DNA of 64,000 nt from Dermatophagoides farinae. Taxonomy: Eukaryota > Arthropoda > Arachnida > Sarcoptiformes > Pyroglyphidae. A model generated the notes under the pieces. It saw nothing but the letters and a program-made list of their open reading frames with translations, was not told the origin of the DNA and searched no databases. Shown here piece by piece: positions 1 through 12,700 of the stretch; position 1 is the stretch's first letter; each line of letters starts with the position of its first letter. The stretch lies in the NCBI RefSeq assembly GCF_024713945.1, contig NC_134678.1, forward strand, positions 3,968,001 through 4,032,000, read 5' to 3'. The position numbers and the translations under genes are program-made.

Positions 1-266
1 TCGCAAGTAGAGCTGTTCAGAGGACTAGATCGACTTTGACTAGATGAAAAATGACCATCAATCGAAGGTGAAGGTGATTCATCCACTTTGACCACAACCA
101 TCATCTCATCGTCAGCATTATCATGATTCGTAATTCGAGCTAAATTCTGATCACGATCATTTGATGAATTCTGATTCTGTGCCATAGTGATGGTGGATGA
201 CGCAGATCGACAACGATCACGAGCCTTTATAAATGGCTCATCACTAAGAAGAATTTCGATTGACAT
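1..266 (-). CDS. 5' coding exon of an unidentified gene, cut by the left edge
   Basis: Reading the minus strand from the ATG at 264-266, the frame stays open for 88 codons to the window edge. It begins MSIEILLSDEPFIKARDRC and continues with a Ser/Asp/Asn-rich, disordered-looking stretch including DDEMMVVVKVDESPSPS. Codon use is mixed rather than AT-driven low complexity, which supports real coding sequence. A TATA-like run (427-435) lies about 160 bp upstream. The exon lies downstream of the svp DNA-binding-domain exon on the same strand but does not match the next svp segment, which should begin AVQRGR. It is therefore a separate gene start, a gene nested in an svp intron, or an alternative first exon. 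The N-terminal SIEILL loosely resembles an eh1 repressor motif; that reading is weak. I do not recognise the family. Confidence 0.5.
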   Translation of the reverse strand, partial: MSIEILLSDEPFIKARDRCRSASSTITMAQNQNSSNDRDQNLARITNHDNADDEMMVVVKVDESPSPSIDGHFSSSQSRSSPLNSSTC

Positions 267-723
267 TTTTATGACTAGAGATAAATGATTGACCAGACTA
301 GAATAAACCAAATTCAGCCAGGATATCTGACGCGGGCAATGATCGACGCTAAACTAAAGTGACGCTTGGTTGTTGGATCTAATTTTAGCAGCAACATTCA
401 ATCTCTCTTTATCCTCTTTCCCTCACTATATATATGTTGTGAACGTGTTCCAATTGGAACCGTGGCCAGTCCTCTTTTTTGTATTCTATCTATCATACGC
501 TTGCGCCTGGATAACAATTATAGCGGATTCAAATATGGGCGGACCGTGTACCAATTGAACCAAGTTGATGTTTGTGTGTGTGTGGCCACATGTAAACTTA
601 CAATGTTATTCAACTTGATGAAATGTAACACGCATATCTAGAGTATATCTTTGATCTTTTTTTTAAGCTAACACCAGAATCTCGATATATTTGAGTATGT
701 GTATAAAATGGATACAAACTCAC
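267..723. other. Svp intron or intergenic sequence
   Basis: This stretch separates the left-edge exon from the svp DNA-binding-domain exon. It begins with the svp splice donor (GTGAGT on the minus strand, 718-723). It holds a minus-strand TATA-like run at 427-435 and a short TG tract near 571-583. No other coding signal is visible. Confidence 0.5.
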
Positions 724-2360
724 CTTCGCGACGCATACCCATCTTTAGGCACTTTCGTAGGCGGCAATATTGGCACTGATTCCTATGATGTTGATCCACC
801 GGACAATTACGACTACCACGACATGAATATGTTAGGTTACGGCGTACTGAACGTTTGAAAAATGATTTACATCCTTCACATGTGAATTGACCATAATGTT
901 TTCCTGAGCTCTTATCCCCGCAAACCACACACTCTACCGATATCTGATTATTGGTGGTACTACTAGCCGTAACTGTTGTCACACAGTTAGCTGACCCTTG
1001 CGGCTGTTGGACACTATTACCACCATTCATGGTGGCCATATTGCGTTGAGATTGATGTAGATTAACCCGGTTAGTATTGGATAATTTGCTTGTACTGCAT
1101 GTAGGCGTTGATGGTGATGCTTGACTACTTGTTGTACTCGATGCACGACTTGAACTGGATCGAGATCCTAATGGAACGGATCCTCCCAAACTTAACGGCA
1201 ACCCTAAATTCGTATGTGTTACACTAGTAGTCGTTAGACTTCCGGGCGAGCCATGTAGACCAGAACTAGCTGTAGATGATGTACCGGAAATTAAGGATTG
1301 ATGATGTGATGATGATGATGATGATGATGATGACCACTCACAGCCGTGGAACCCATCTGTGATATGTTAGAAGTGGGAAGAAGTTGAGTAAAATTGGCAT
1401 ATTGGCTGTATGCGTTAGTGGTCGTTCCATTTGTCATAATAGATGGTGGATGTTGAGAGGATACTGTGTTGGTCATTGCCAATTGGCCATTAGTTGTTTG
1501 ATGAGACCCGACTGGCTGAGAAGACTGTTGAAAGCCATTGGCTGTAGCATAAGCTACATGACTTTGCATCGATCCATTAGTGGAAACTGTTCCATTGGGA
1601 GGAGGAGCAATGGCAGACATTAGCAAACCCCCATCAAAGGCTTGACTTGGTATGGATGATGGAGATGAATACATTATCTGATGGGGATGATGGGGGTGCT
1701 GGTTATGACTTTGATGGTTTAGATGAGTTGTATTTCCACTTCCGCTGTGTGAATGAGATACGTAATGAGTTTGATGGCGGTGATGATGATTTTGACCAGT
1801 AGAATGAGTACCAGGATAATGTAAGGAGATGTCTTGAATATTTTGACTGCTACTGGGACTTGTTACAATAGGACTGATCGATGAGTTGGATGGTGATAAT
1901 GATGAATGATGATGAAAAGTTCCAAAAAAAGGTGCTAAGGCGGCTGCAGCAGCAACGGCAGCAGCTTGTGCTGCCGGTGCATTATTATTGCTGTTGCTGT
2001 TAAGTTGTTCCTGTTGGAAGATCTAATATTGAAGATTTAGTGCTCACTACAGCTTGTTGCTGTGTTTTTGAACCGTTATCTGCAGTCGTTGATACTTCAC
2101 CACTGGTGATCGTGGTGGCCACACCAACAGTGCGTGGATTTGCGTTTATCAGAATTTATCAATTGACAATCCGTTTTGACTAACGATGATGGATTGCCGG
2201 GTTCGTTTCCGGTAAAGGTAACAGCGCTCTTTGAAAAACTTGACTCAATGTCACTGGACGACGATGAAGATGATGTAGATGTCAGGTCAGTGCTTCTCGA
2301 TGACACGGAAGGTGTTGGAGGATGCCAAGGTTGTGGCTGCTTACTCACTGCCAAAGCCAT
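724..2360 (-). CDS. svp: Seven-up / COUP-TF nuclear receptor (NR2F), N-terminal part with full DNA-binding domain
   Basis: Orphan nuclear receptor and DNA-binding transcription factor. The DNA-binding domain (about 724-935) is complete: it begins [20 protein letters not shown], carries the P-box [10 protein letters not shown] and the second zinc finger CRGSRNC...CQYCRLRKC, and ends KMGMRRE, matching seven-up almost residue for residue. The exon ends at 724 before GTGAGT, in phase 1, so the next codon (Ala of REAVQRGR) and the ligand-binding domain are off the left edge. The likely start is ATG 2358-2360 ([18 protein letters not shown]). Between start and finger the protein is low-complexity: Ser-rich, poly-Ala (about 1940-1975), and His-rich. 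Coding-like sequence there occupies four successive frames, so small introns or base errors occur. Possible junctions are 2185/2102, 2048/2010 (only 37 bp) and a donor at 1336-1341. Identity is firm; the N-terminal exon model is not. Confidence 0.9.
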
Positions 2361-4306
2361 CAGATGAGAATAACACTTTGACACACACACACATACACAT
2401 TTAGAGAAGACGGATTAGATTCATCATAATGTCAAGCATTCACCTATCTTTCAATCAATAATTCAAATTTACAGACACTCACAATCACAAATTGTAACGA
2501 CAAACAGCAGCAAAAAATAGCAAGATACAATGGTACGATCATAACGACCAACAGGTCATAGGTCAACTAGAAAGGCAATACTATAGTTATCATCATCATT
2601 CATGATTCAGTGCTAGCTGGTCGTCATTGGCGTCGAATAGCATAGCAAGAGTCAGTGTTGTCATGTGCACAAATGGATATTTTGTCAGTGGATCAAGTGT
2701 CATACACAGAATGCAAACCGAAAATCTCATGATATTGGTGAACAGCAGCATCAAAATCAAAAGCCTGGTTTGTTCTGTTGTTTCGGGTACCGATAAGTTG
2801 ACTGACGCCCGACACCAATAAAAATGTTCAGCACGAACGAACGATGCTCTTGCTCTGGTCTGTTTTCGCGATTGACTTATTTGGCCTACGAGCGTGTGTG
2901 TGTGTGTGTGTTTGTGTGTGGTTGTTCATTGGGATCAAACAAACGGTGATGATCTTTTTTTTCGGAGACGATATCGACCATGGTCGATTTGTGTGTGTCG
3001 AGACCTTGTGAATTCAGTACATTAATGTGTATTTATGTGGTGGTAGCAATAAATGTGCGCAACCCTCCTCATCAATGTATCGTATGAGATCGTTCATGTC
3101 TCTAAAGAATGATGTCGTGATGATGGTGGTGGTGGTAAAGCGATTGCTCTTGTTTCAAACGTTAGGCCACACCTCTTTTATTTAATGCGGTATATTGGGC
3201 CAATAATTTTTATATACAAAATTTCACGATTTTGGCCAGCCCAAAACTGTGCTGATAGTGTGCTATCCATTCGGATGAATGATGGCTGGAATTCAATGTG
3301 ATGATCGTCATTATCATGAATATGAAGTATTATATGTCATTAAAAAAATGGCCATTATTATAACCATTAGATACAAAGTCCATCGCGCCCATATTTACAG
3401 TAAAAGAAATCGCCTAGTCTGACTGTTTGACCTTATCACAGTTGAAAGTAAGTAACCTTCCTAGGACAGCCTTAAAGCGGCAAATTTTCCAATTTTAACT
3501 TTGATTGTACTAAAAAAGACCCCTTAAATAAATTCTTTGATCAAATTATACTCACACCCACACACCTGGAACAAATTGAAATAGATAAAAATTAAACAAT
3601 TTTTAGCATAGTATTCGTACCTTGCTTTACTGATGATGATGATGATGATGGTCCAGTTAATCGACCTTTTTGATTCATGAATCTTCTTTTCATCTACAGG
3701 GAAAAACCAAACGCTTTAGAAATCGATAAAAAAAATAAAAGATAACAGATGTAGATTTTGATTTCATCATGACCAACAATATAAAGTAAAGAAAATGACA
3801 TGAAGCTATGGTTGACCAGAATCTTAACCTTAAGAATAATATCATAGACCAGGGTCCATATTATCTGCATGTGGGAAAACACATAGGAATTGAAAAAGGG
3901 GTATCAAATATCGAAACAAAATTAACATTGGATCATATCAAATTACCAGACCAAACTCTGATGGACATAAATCGAAAATTTCTTTGGTCAAAAAAAAACT
4001 TGTGAGTTTGTCTATGAGTTTTTCTTGTTCAAAACATTTGGTAACTTCATTTGTAATTCAATATGATTTTGGGATGGCCCCAATTTCTAATGTAACTGGG
4101 AAAGGAGAGGATTATCTTCAAGGGAATTATTTCCATACCGCAATCAATCACCACAAGTCATCGTGATATCAATTTCAATTTTGAATCAACTTTTCTGGGT
4201 CGGTTTTGTTTTGATGACCACACGCTGCTGCTGCTGTTGGATCAATGAACTAATGAACTATAGATGAATGGATGGTAGAGATAAGATAGCACCAGATTTA
4301 TATCCG

Positions 4307-4361
<55 letters not shown>

Positions 4362-7300
4362 GCGTGTATGCACTATGTGGCTTTGACGTACGTACCGTTT
4401 CGGACACGTGTTAATAAAGTTTTTTTTTTTGGTTATAGATAAACCGTTAAAAAATATAACGGTGACGACACGTGTTTGTTACCGATTATTATTGTAATGA
4501 TAGTAATGATGATGATGTGATGGTGGTCGTCTTCTTGATGGTGTAATCCTCACGAAGCTATTTGATTAATAAAAAACAATTGTGACAAATGGTCAAAGCG
4601 TGCATTCTCGGATCCCTAGGTTTATACTATTCATATTATATATATGAATTTTCATGAAAATTGTGAGAAAGTCAACATTATAACTACCACAATGTTTTAA
4701 TAAAATAAAGAGAAGAAATTATTCAAAATTCAACAAAAAAAACTTATTGTACATTGTAGATCCCATTCTACAAAAAGGTTAATAGGGCCCAAAACTCCAT
4801 AGCGAGTCAAAAACATCGATCTTGAAGTTTGTTTTGTCTATTAGGCTACCTGTATTCGAATTGTAGAGGACTGTTTGGATTATTGACAACAAAGTCAACC
4901 CGGTGATAAATTGATGAATCAGATCATCATTTATAACAAACGTCTGATAATGGCCTATAGCCGTCGTTAGAATTTAACACTTTTGTTTGATCTTTTCAAT
5001 TTCATTTTGTTAGTGGTTGATTAGCAACTACTAGCATATAATCATATGGAATGAATTCATGAATGACAATTGATCAATCGATCAATTTAAATCACGCTTG
5101 GTTTCAGACACTTCCGTTTGGTTCAATCATATTTTTGTTTAGATCATATGCTTATGATCTAGCTGATTGAGCAGGTCCCAACCATTTTTTTTGACCAGGA
5201 TCCATTTCTTCAATATGGAAATTCATCCAAATCTTTTTCGTGGTCCACGTTGGAAATCTCTGAGCTAGTGCTAGTATATCAAATGAGAACAAAAGGGAAT
5301 GCTGATAATTTGTACGGTACAGCCTGATCACATTCATTTACTATAAACTCTTTCCATTTTATTAATTGAATGTCCAATTGGGGAAAAAATAAGGTCAAAT
5401 GGGTTGTAACTTATGCATTGATAGACATTGAACATGTTAATGGTCATCGTCAGTGTATGGAAAAATGATTTTTTGTGCTGTTTTTTCAATACATTTATCC
5501 ATTCATTCAAATGTGACATTTTAGTTGACCTTCTTTTTTGGTCGCAATATGAAAGAGGTCAAATATATTCGCCGCTGACGTTTTTCCCTCTCTATTCGCA
5601 TTTAGTTTTTCGACTGGACAAACTTTGTTAAAAAAATTCTATTCCCAGAAATAATTAATTCTTCTCTGAGTTTTTTTTGGGAATCATGGCTCTAATCAAT
5701 AATTGCTGAAGATGTGTCAGATTTGGTAAACACACTTTATTCAATCGCTAACGGATAACGACTTAACGAAAATGAAAAACCACAATCTGGATAGGCCAGA
5801 GCAACATGTATTTGACAAGACTTACATTACAGACTATCAGATAGCATTAATTTATAATCCTCGACACTGGAGTCAGGCCCGTACGAATAATTTTTCTGGA
5901 ACCCTCTTATCGGTACCAAAACAGAACATTACTGAGACACAAAAAAACCTGACGAAAATGAATGTGAGCCATAGATTTTGTTTGTAAACACATACATTCA
6001 CATGAATGGTATCATTATTCTAATAGGATTAAAATTAGCATCAATAATAGCAATGAAATAACCAAAACTAAATAAACACAAACACCCTGGGCATAGCATT
6101 AATCCGGAATAATACTGATGATGATGATAATCATAACTGTACCAGTTGGTACTGGTTCAAGATTCTTATCTTGAAAAAAACCACAATTTTCAAAACCGAG
6201 AATATCACAAGAAGTATATTCATTGAATGTAGAAACATAGAATCATTTTTCTCCATACAGAATGACATTTCGGTTATCTGAGTTAACCCTAAAATTCAAG
6301 CAGAATTTTTTTCTTTGAAGTTAGTGTTTGAGTTGACGGCTATCATTAAAATGATTAATTATTCGTGATGAAAAGTAAATTTTTCTTTAATTAGAACTCA
6401 AATCATATAGAAAGCACTTTTAATTCAGTGGTGGTAACAAACGAATTGCAATGGTTCTTGTTGAATAATCAATTAATAAAATTAACGAGAGAATTCAAGC
6501 TGCTGCTGCTGTTTAAGGCATCCTGAACAAATTTGTAAAATTGACTGAATTCACTTATTCTGTAGACAGCAGACGGTCAAACATCTATCAAGATTAATGT
6601 TCACAGCTTCTGGGCGCCATTCTAATTTCCTATTTTTTAGACCGTTGTCAGACAAGCAAAAGGCAAACTAATCAAATGATCCTTTTGATTCATCCATAGT
6701 TGCCCAAAAAGAGAATTGAAAGTGAATCCAAAAACGGAAATATGTCAACCATTGTGTGATGGTCACTTGTCGCATCAGTTCTTTTTGTTTTGAAAAATCT
6801 ATAGCTCATCTATCAAATCAATTTTTCAGAGTTTGGTCATGCAAACCTTCTGGACGGAAATCCCCGAAATCCAACAATCACAATAATCTAGCAAAACAAT
6901 TGTCAAATACATGATCTCACTGGATATATTTATGGAAATCCGGTTTTAATTTATTTTTTGTCAAATAATGCAAAAAAATAACAACGATCAATGACCAGTG
7001 AAGTATAATGATATGAGCGCAATAACACAATGAAAACAATTCGAGTAATATTTTATTACTCTCACCCTCTCTATCGTAGGCAAGAAGAAGGCAATTATTA
7101 TCTATCTGGATTCAATATTGGGACGAATAGTAAATCTTGAAATCATATTCACTATCATAATATCGTATGTGAGATGTGTGAATTTAAACATAAATTCAAA
7201 CACAGAGGATTCAGAAATATAATAATTCAATATTTATATCTACAATGGGGATGCATTAAAAAAGAATGAGAATGATGCATGGTTTATGATGGCCGTCTAG

Positions 7301-9541
7301 AATGATGATCCACATTATCACCAATGAATGAATGAATGAATGAATGATAATCAAGTTAATGTTGCATCAATATATATTTTGTCCTTTTATAGTTTGCTCA
7401 TTAGACCAAAATTTTCTATCGATGGCTGGACAAAGCCTATTGAGAGTAAAAGAGAGAGAAAAAAAATAGTTGTTTGTACAAATGCGATACTCTCATTGAT
7501 GGATACGTGATCATGTGATTAGTCACGTGCTTACTATGTTCGATTCAATATTTATAACAATCATGATGGACATAACGATTGTTTTTTATTATACAAAAAA
7601 AGTTGGTCGTTTTTCGTTTTTTTCCATTGACGATATAGCATTCGTAGAACAATGAACAATTTTCTTGAATGCTAAAAAAATAAACCAAAGATCCAAGAGA
7701 TCAACAATAACAACAAAAATAATGATAATAATAATAATGATGATAAAAGAAATGAAACTCAAAACATGCTATACAGATTAATAATGACCATGTTTGTTGT
7801 ACCTGAAGGTCTGATGGGTCAATGAAGAACTTTCCATAACGGAATATTATATATATGGTTGGCAGAATCTCAAAAAAGTGATTACAGTCGAATATAAGAA
7901 CGCTTTGAATTGTTTTCATTTTGATAAAAATATTTTTCAAAATTAGATCAGAATATTTAATGAAAAGAAATGAGTGTACAATATTTCTAATTACTACAAC
8001 AATCATCATCATTAAATACATTGATGATGATGTCGACAATGACGATGGCAATCGAATGTGAACCAAACACTTCAAATTGTTGTTTTGTGATCCAATTAAT
8101 TGCATATCTTTGTCATCATCATAAACGCGGTTGAATGGAAATGGTATGTTCTTATTGTGGGTGTATGTATGCATGGTATACAATTTGTACCAACCATTTC
8201 TTATTGTCATAACCAAATTCGGGTTATGAGTTCCCGTAATAAGCGAATAAACGATGAACAAAAGCGGAATCTATGTAGGGGCCACGATCCATTATCTCAA
8301 TTTAACTTTTTGATTCAGAACAACATCTTTCTTTTTCCCTCAAATCAAGAACATCAGGAAATCAGTCGAATGATGATGATGATGATCATCATCATCATCA
8401 TTTAGTTCCACAATTTAATCGAATGGTTGCTAGTGACAAAAGGACTGAATTTGCCTTTCCCATTCAGTGGTTTGTTTGATTCCATTTGGATTCATTCATC
8501 CATTACCATGTTTGTATGTGTGTGGGTGAAGAAATGTATTTAATTTGCCAAGTTACTAATGGAGAGTACTCAATTCAACAGAATAGTAGTCAGTAGTTTA
8601 GATATTGAACGATACGTATGTGTGTGTGTGTTCAACGATGGTCTCAATCATTGTCATTTCAAAGAAATTAACTTACATTTAATGATAAAATTCTGAATTT
8701 GATTCCACTTTTCAATCGACAGTTATTCTATTATATTCATGAATTTGCTTTGAGCTCGAAGGTCTCGATTGATGTTGATTCATCATACATCGTAGGTTTG
8801 ATCAGATTTTTGTTCGTACGATCGTTATTCCTTATTTCAGCCAATTTCGTTATTGATTATCATTTGATTAGACCAAAATTCGATGACGCTTTTCCGCTAT
8901 CACCTTGTGAAGTATTGTTTAAAAAAATTGAAAAACTTGCTTTCACAGCTGAGAGTTAGATATACTTGAATGATATTCTATTCATTAAGATGCTTCATCG
9001 TTCAAACATTGGCTTGAGGCTTCATATATAACATTACATTTGGCTGATGCCACAAAAAAAAATTCTTTCGATATTTCTATTATCTTCATTTGACCATCAT
9101 TAAATTAATTTGCTTTATCCATTCTTATCTAGGCCATTATTTGACGCCGTTGTCGATTATGATGATGATGATGGTCGCCATTAAAAACACACTTACATCA
9201 AATAAATAATAATCTATTTAAAAAGAATTCTATTGCACTGCAAACGACATAGGCCTGTGACATCGCTAAAAAATCACAATTAAAACACAAATATACACAC
9301 ATATTTGTAGTTCTTTTGTTTTCATTTTTTTTCATTGTAACATTGATTTGCTTTGTTGCTGATTGCTGCCACAATGAAATACACCTCTGTGATTATATGG
9401 ATTCTCATCAAATTCCTGACAATGGAAGCTTAATAGGAAAAGAGAAAAAGAGAATAAAAAAAACGGTGTATGATGAAAACGGAAATTAAAACTGCTGTTT
9501 GATTGATGCTAAATCACGCCCGGATATGATCGGGTATGGCG
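2361..9541. other. Intergenic region without confident genes
   Basis: This holds the svp upstream region and then about 7 kb of AT-rich sequence. I see a CT then GT microsatellite near 4311-4361, an AATG tetranucleotide run near 7322-7346, and many short CAT/ATG runs. Open frames at 3808-4005, 5772-5987, 7701-8261 and 8699-8959 have no recognisable domain; the longest (7701-8261, minus) is built largely from CAT/AAT-type repeats at its end. No RNA gene was recognised. Confidence 0.6.
4311..4361. repeat. Compound (CT)n(GT)n microsatellite
   Basis: About seventeen CT units (4311-4344) run directly into about eight GT units. It is the longest uninterrupted dinucleotide tract in the left part of the window and a probable length polymorphism. 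Confidence 0.95.
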
Positions 9542-9724
9542 TATAAATACAACATCGATCCAACCGAGTTGTTATTTTTTTTGTCACCATTATTTGTTTG
9601 TTTGTTTTGCTTTGCTCATCGCAATTTTACTGGCAATAAACAAACGGAAACAACGCCATCAAAAAAGGTTTAAAATCTATTTCTCGCTCTCATTTTTGAT
9701 GTGTGTCTATCAAAATCGAAATCG
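9542..9724 (+). promoter_or_regulatory. Candidate plus-strand promoter with non-coding first exon
   Basis: TATAAATA at 9542-9549 sits in a locally more GC-rich context. About 180 bp downstream is a strong splice donor, ATCG followed by GTGAGT, with the exon ending at 9724. No convincing reading frame lies between them, so the exon would be 5' untranslated. The gene it would serve is unknown. TAF12, the next plus-strand gene, starts 6.3 kb further on and has its own possible leader exon. The signals are seen directly; the promoter reading is an inference. Confidence 0.35.
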
Positions 9725-12700
9725 GTGAGTGTTTTTTGTTGTTGTTATTGTTGAAGAATTTTTTTCTTTATGAAATCCTAGCCTCAAATAGAGTGAAAAA
9801 AATTCACACTTATATTCGATTTTTGTATATTCAATATTCAATTTCGTAACGAATGTCTCAGTTGGAACCCGAGATTTTTATGAATGATAACTACTCATTG
9901 GCCACCATGAAGATAATTCGGTTAGGCATTTTTTATCCGTCATTCATCATCATTAAGAGACAATATTTCTATGAGACATTGTTTGATGTCCAATACTGAA
10001 AACATAGTGTAAGTCGGTTCATGATGATGATGATGTTTATTCCAGAATAGTCGCATCGGATTTTTTTTTTTTTTTTTTTTGAAAGAGATATTCAATATTC
10101 CAAACCACAGATAGCCAAACAATTATTAATCATCACATGAACAAAATAAAGATGACCATTACATTCATAAGCCAATGTTAACCAGGACGTACACGCAAGA
10201 GAATTGATTTGCAAGAACGGACCGATGTTTTTGTTCACAATCTAAAGAAAGTCAAAAAAGTCGATTTATCATAATCAGGTTTTTCCCAGTGTGATCATCT
10301 CATTTACATAATTCGTCATCATCATCATCATAATCATCGATATTGGAGTTTTGGTCGCTAGGTTGACATCTACTGACTGGCCAATGGCCATGATGACAGT
10401 TTGCCAAAAAACTATAATTTATAAATCAATAATGGCAAAAAATTCTCTTCTTTCCTTAGATTCTATTCCTTATTCCGCGTCCGGTCGCATCATCTATGTA
10501 TTTTCATAGTGTGTGTGATTGATGATTCTGGAATCGAATCTGATCTTGCAATTTTTTCATGGATATTTTTTTGTCAAATAAATCGGTATCCAAATAAGCG
10601 AAAACCACATCCACACACACACAAATGATTTATGACGCCCTAAACTAATACAAAGCATTCTATTCACTATTAATGATCATATCGATGACACAACCATTGC
10701 TGTCATCAACAACCACCGCCAAAGAGAACGAAAGAGACAGTGACAGGGAAAGTGAAAAAATTGGAAATATTAAACACAGATTCAGAATACTTCAGATAGA
10801 AGGTTTCGGCAAATGAGGACCTGAGATCAAGCTACGGTCATATATATGGAATCGAGGCCATTGGTCAAAATCAACATCACATACATTGTCCTCAACAGCC
10901 AAATTGATATATCATCTATACTATACCCAAAAAAAGGAAATGACCAGCAATAATACCCTGAAGACATTATTGGTTATGATCATCATATTCGAGCAATAAA
11001 TATTAGGAATGTGTTTCTACTGCTTGATTGATTACATTATGAAATATCAAATGCACTAACAAACACACACACACACACGCCGGACATGGCCGTAAGGCTT
11101 TATTTATTTTAAATATCTTCATACATTAAATAGTCATGATGATTTTTATATTCCTAAAATATTTAGGTTCAATTGGACGGACACAAAAAGAAATTTCAAG
11201 TTATTCATCCGGTAGCCAGATACTTGCAACTCTGATTTAGGTACAAATTAGTTTTGCAATAGGTTTTTTTTCTAATATTTACAGTGAATATAATGAATAA
11301 TTATTATCATAAACCATAAGCAAAAGAATTTCATACACTTCAATGGATCTGGTGACTGCTGCATTTCAACATTTTAATTGTGTAATTTTATAAATTAATT
11401 ATCTAAATCATCATTCATTCGATATCAATGAGTATGGGTATTTTGACTCAGCGATTTATAATTAAGTTCACTCATACATTTCAAGTTTCAATTCTTGATT
11501 TTTTTATTTTGTCAAATATGCTATCTACAACAAGCAGTTCATACATATACTTTTGTCGCTGATATCGTTAGTTGTTGAGAGCACATAGCCGTTAATTGAA
11601 TGAACGAATTGGAGGCTGCCAAATATGCAAATTTATTTGGATCAACAAAAACAGTAACAACACCCCACCGACACGATGTTCATGACATACACTTGCACAA
11701 ACTTATATTCAATTTTGGCCAAAAAAAAAATTGTCGGTCATGTAATCGCGTCATTGCATTCAATCGAAACGAATCTCGTGTTCTGAATAAAATGAATCGA
11801 ATAGAATTGAATCATGTGTGAATTGATATATTGACGACACCGCAGCAATTCATTGTATATGTCATCCAATACAACAGCGACAACAATGACTAACAATAAA
11901 TTCAATGACAACAACAAGAATTGGGCGCCTAAAAGAAAAATCAATTACATTCGCTAGCCATGATGATGATGATTTTGTGTGTGTGTGTGTGTGTGTGTGA
12001 TGAAGATGTGACTTTTTCTCACAAAAGAATGAACTGAGTTCGGAGAGAAAAATGTTCCTTATTCGGTCGGTCAAAAAAAGTTGCATGTTTTGTTGCCGAA
12101 TTCATTACCACTAAGAGAGTAAGAGAGACACTTGAATCTTGACAATCAATTCTTGTTCATTGAGTCAATTCAACTATTTTTGTTGGCCAATGTTTAATAA
12201 TATTTCACCGAAAAATTGTTTTTGTATTTGTAACTAAACACTTGCACACATACACGCACACATTCAACCTTAGTGAAATTCACACGACGACTGATCCATT
12301 TTTGTGGAACAAATTGTCACACTCTAGATTCATTCACAAATAGTCAAGTGTCGGCCGTTTAGACTCATGGAGTGTCAGTAACAATCGATCTGTTATTGAC
12401 ATCATTGAATACATGATCAAGAGATGAAACGATAGAACGTTTCGAATTTAAAAGAATTCTATTTTTACTTCATACAATGACAACCATTGGTTTTGACTTT
12501 TTGAAATACCAGAAAAAGACAATAGATCATCATCTGTACAAAAAAAAACACATTAAAGAAAAAACGAAAAATTCAGAGGGTAAAAGTGAAGAAAAGAAAA
12601 TTAGTCTTGAATTAGTAGGTCTCTACAAAATATTATTATGATGATGATGACCAACAACCGAGAACAAAACCGACCACAATCTAAGAATCGGATAGATGGA

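Noticed and set aside
1291-1335. Histidine run ending HHHHIINP in the svp region
   Set aside because: It follows a GTGAGT donor and ends at once in a stop, so it is more likely intronic CAT repeat than a real protein terminus.
7701-8261. 186-codon minus-strand open frame
   Set aside because: Much of it is encoded by AAT/CAT/ATG-type repeats giving Tyr/His/Cys and Met/Val runs, with no domain or clear exon boundaries. A small part near 7805-7850 looks less repetitive but cannot be supported.
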